Below, piece by piece: positions 34,934 through 35,377 of a stretch of 35,377 bases of DNA. Origin of the DNA: Verrucomicrobiota bacterium (GTDB taxonomy: Bacteria > Verrucomicrobiota > Verrucomicrobiia > Limisphaerales > J093); contig JAAYVR010000158.1 of the NCBI GenBank assembly GCA_012517065.1, forward strand, positions 1-35,377, given 5' to 3'. The stretch's first letter is position 1; each line of letters opens with the position of its first letter. Made by a program: the position numbers and the translations under genes. The notes beneath the pieces are model-generated. The model saw only the letters and a list, made by a program, of their open reading frames with translations, made no database searches and was not told where the DNA came from.

Positions 34934-34956
34934 GAAAACGTCCCTGTCCCCTTTTC
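34934..34956 (+). repeat. conserved-core hairpin, copy 7
   Basis: GAAAA (34934-34938) and TTTTC (34952-34956) flank CGTCCCTGTCCCC, 24 bases beyond the transposase stop. Core shared with the other copies, arms different yet complementary. It could also serve as a minus-strand terminator, since GAAAA follows on that strand as TTTTC. Confidence 0.55.
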
Positions 34957-34980
34957 CTCGACTTACTCCTCCGAGCCCGC

Positions 34981-35377
34981 TTACTCGATCGCTCTCACCT
35001 TCAGATCACGCAAAACATAGACCTCTCCCAACAACATCCCAGGTATCTTCCTCGCTCCACTCTTCCGCTTCGGACCAAACAGCGGCCGATGCCTCGTGAA
35101 CACCTCCTCAACAAACGCCCTGCTCCCCAACGCCACTCCGTCTGTTATGTGCCTGATCTTCAACATCAGTGCAGCCCCAAAACTCAGTCTCCCACCTTCC
35201 TTTATCACCTTCCTGATCTCCTCGTCGCTCAATACCGCCTTGCCGCTCTCTCCGGCCCTCCCTGCCCTCGTATAGAGCAGTTGCCTGTACAACCTCGCCG
35301 CCTCATTCCATTCACTCACTCCCAATAGCTTCATCAACGCCTCCCGCGCTCGCTTGTCCCCACGCATCGCAGCTCCG
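34981..35377 (-). CDS. REP-associated (Y1/IS200-like) transposase, C-terminal part, cut by window edge
   Basis: The reverse strand is open from the right edge to TAA at 34983-34981, about 131 codons; an internal Met lies at 35367, but codons before it are also open. The tail IRHITDGVALGSRAFVEEVF followed by RHRPLFGPKRKSGARKIPG is characteristic of the C-terminus of REP-associated transposases in Verrucomicrobiota and related groups. The middle (WNEAARLYRQLLYTRAG) matches their helical accessory region. The catalytic N-terminal half is outside the window. Three conserved-core hairpins lie directly downstream. It need not be the same gene as the one at 1-95, 35 kb away. Confidence 0.85.
   Translation of the reverse strand, partial: GAAMRGDKRAREALMKLLGVSEWNEAARLYRQLLYTRAGRAGESGKAVLSDEEIRKVIKEGGRLSFGAALMLKIRHITDGVALGSRAFVEEVFTRHRPLFGPKRKSGARKIPGMLLGEVYVLRDLKVRAIE

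Larger units (their letters stand above)
34302..34980. other. 679-base repeat-rich region before the second transposase
   Basis: Contains the hemH leader, a 21-base palindrome (34468-34488), a 110-base unit repeated at a 127-base period (34564-34800) and a last conserved-core hairpin (34934-34956). No gene is supported; open frames crossing the tandem units are chance. Base composition is unusually rich in C on the plus strand, shared with the transposase gene beyond it. Confidence 0.6.

Overview
The window looks like a chromosomal segment of a Verrucomicrobiota bacterium, probably near Pedosphaera/Limisphaerales. That placement is an inference from gene content: several Tat-signal proteins of sugar-isomerase folds, a DUF1501 protein paired with a pre-peptidase-domain protein, a LamG/Big2 surface protein, a prepilin-like protein with a [17 protein letters not shown]-type N-terminus, a large SGNH-TPR protein, and intergenic DNA full of short palindromic repeats. 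No rRNA, tRNA, CRISPR array or phage gene was seen. The window is cut at both ends inside minus-strand genes of the REP-associated (Y1/IS200-like) transposase family.

Layout. 1-293: N-terminal start of a REP-type transposase and its hairpin-rich upstream region. 294-4099: plus-strand operon of a membrane-embedded spermidine-synthase-like protein, a small two-helix membrane protein, and an AmmeMemoRadiSam-type radical SAM enzyme with a Tat-like N-terminus. 4200-9486: decayed gene fragments, two secreted Asp-box beta-propeller proteins, and a Tat-exported TIM-barrel sugar isomerase/epimerase-like protein, separated by about 800 bp of hairpins. 9494-15498: two long minus-strand genes, a triple-LamG surface protein with a good terminator and an SGNH-hydrolase/TPR protein. 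16203-19030: a Tat-exported L-fucose-isomerase-like protein convergent with an MFS transporter. 19031-20053: a 1 kb mosaic of short repeats. 20054-26635: thioredoxin, small DUF2892-like membrane protein, TolC, membrane-fusion lipoprotein and RND pump, all on the plus strand. 26840-28048: pseudopilin-like protein and a small lipoprotein. 28374-32190: DUF1501 and pre-peptidase-domain pair on the minus strand. 32356-34301: tandem universal stress protein convergent with ferrochelatase. 34302-35377: repeat-rich DNA leading into the C-terminus of a second REP-type transposase.

How it fits together. Much of the window encodes exported proteins of uncertain substrate (propellers, LamG, Tat isomerases, DUF1501), consistent with a polysaccharide-degrading lifestyle. 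The thioredoxin-to-RND block reads as one efflux operon. The first operon may be a membrane redox or radical system. Most striking is a dispersed hairpin family with a conserved central core (consensus CGTGYCTGTCMCTC) and changing, often still complementary, arms. All clear copies point the same way, and three lie beside the transposase pieces at the two ends. It is the best candidate here for a transposase-linked repeat system.
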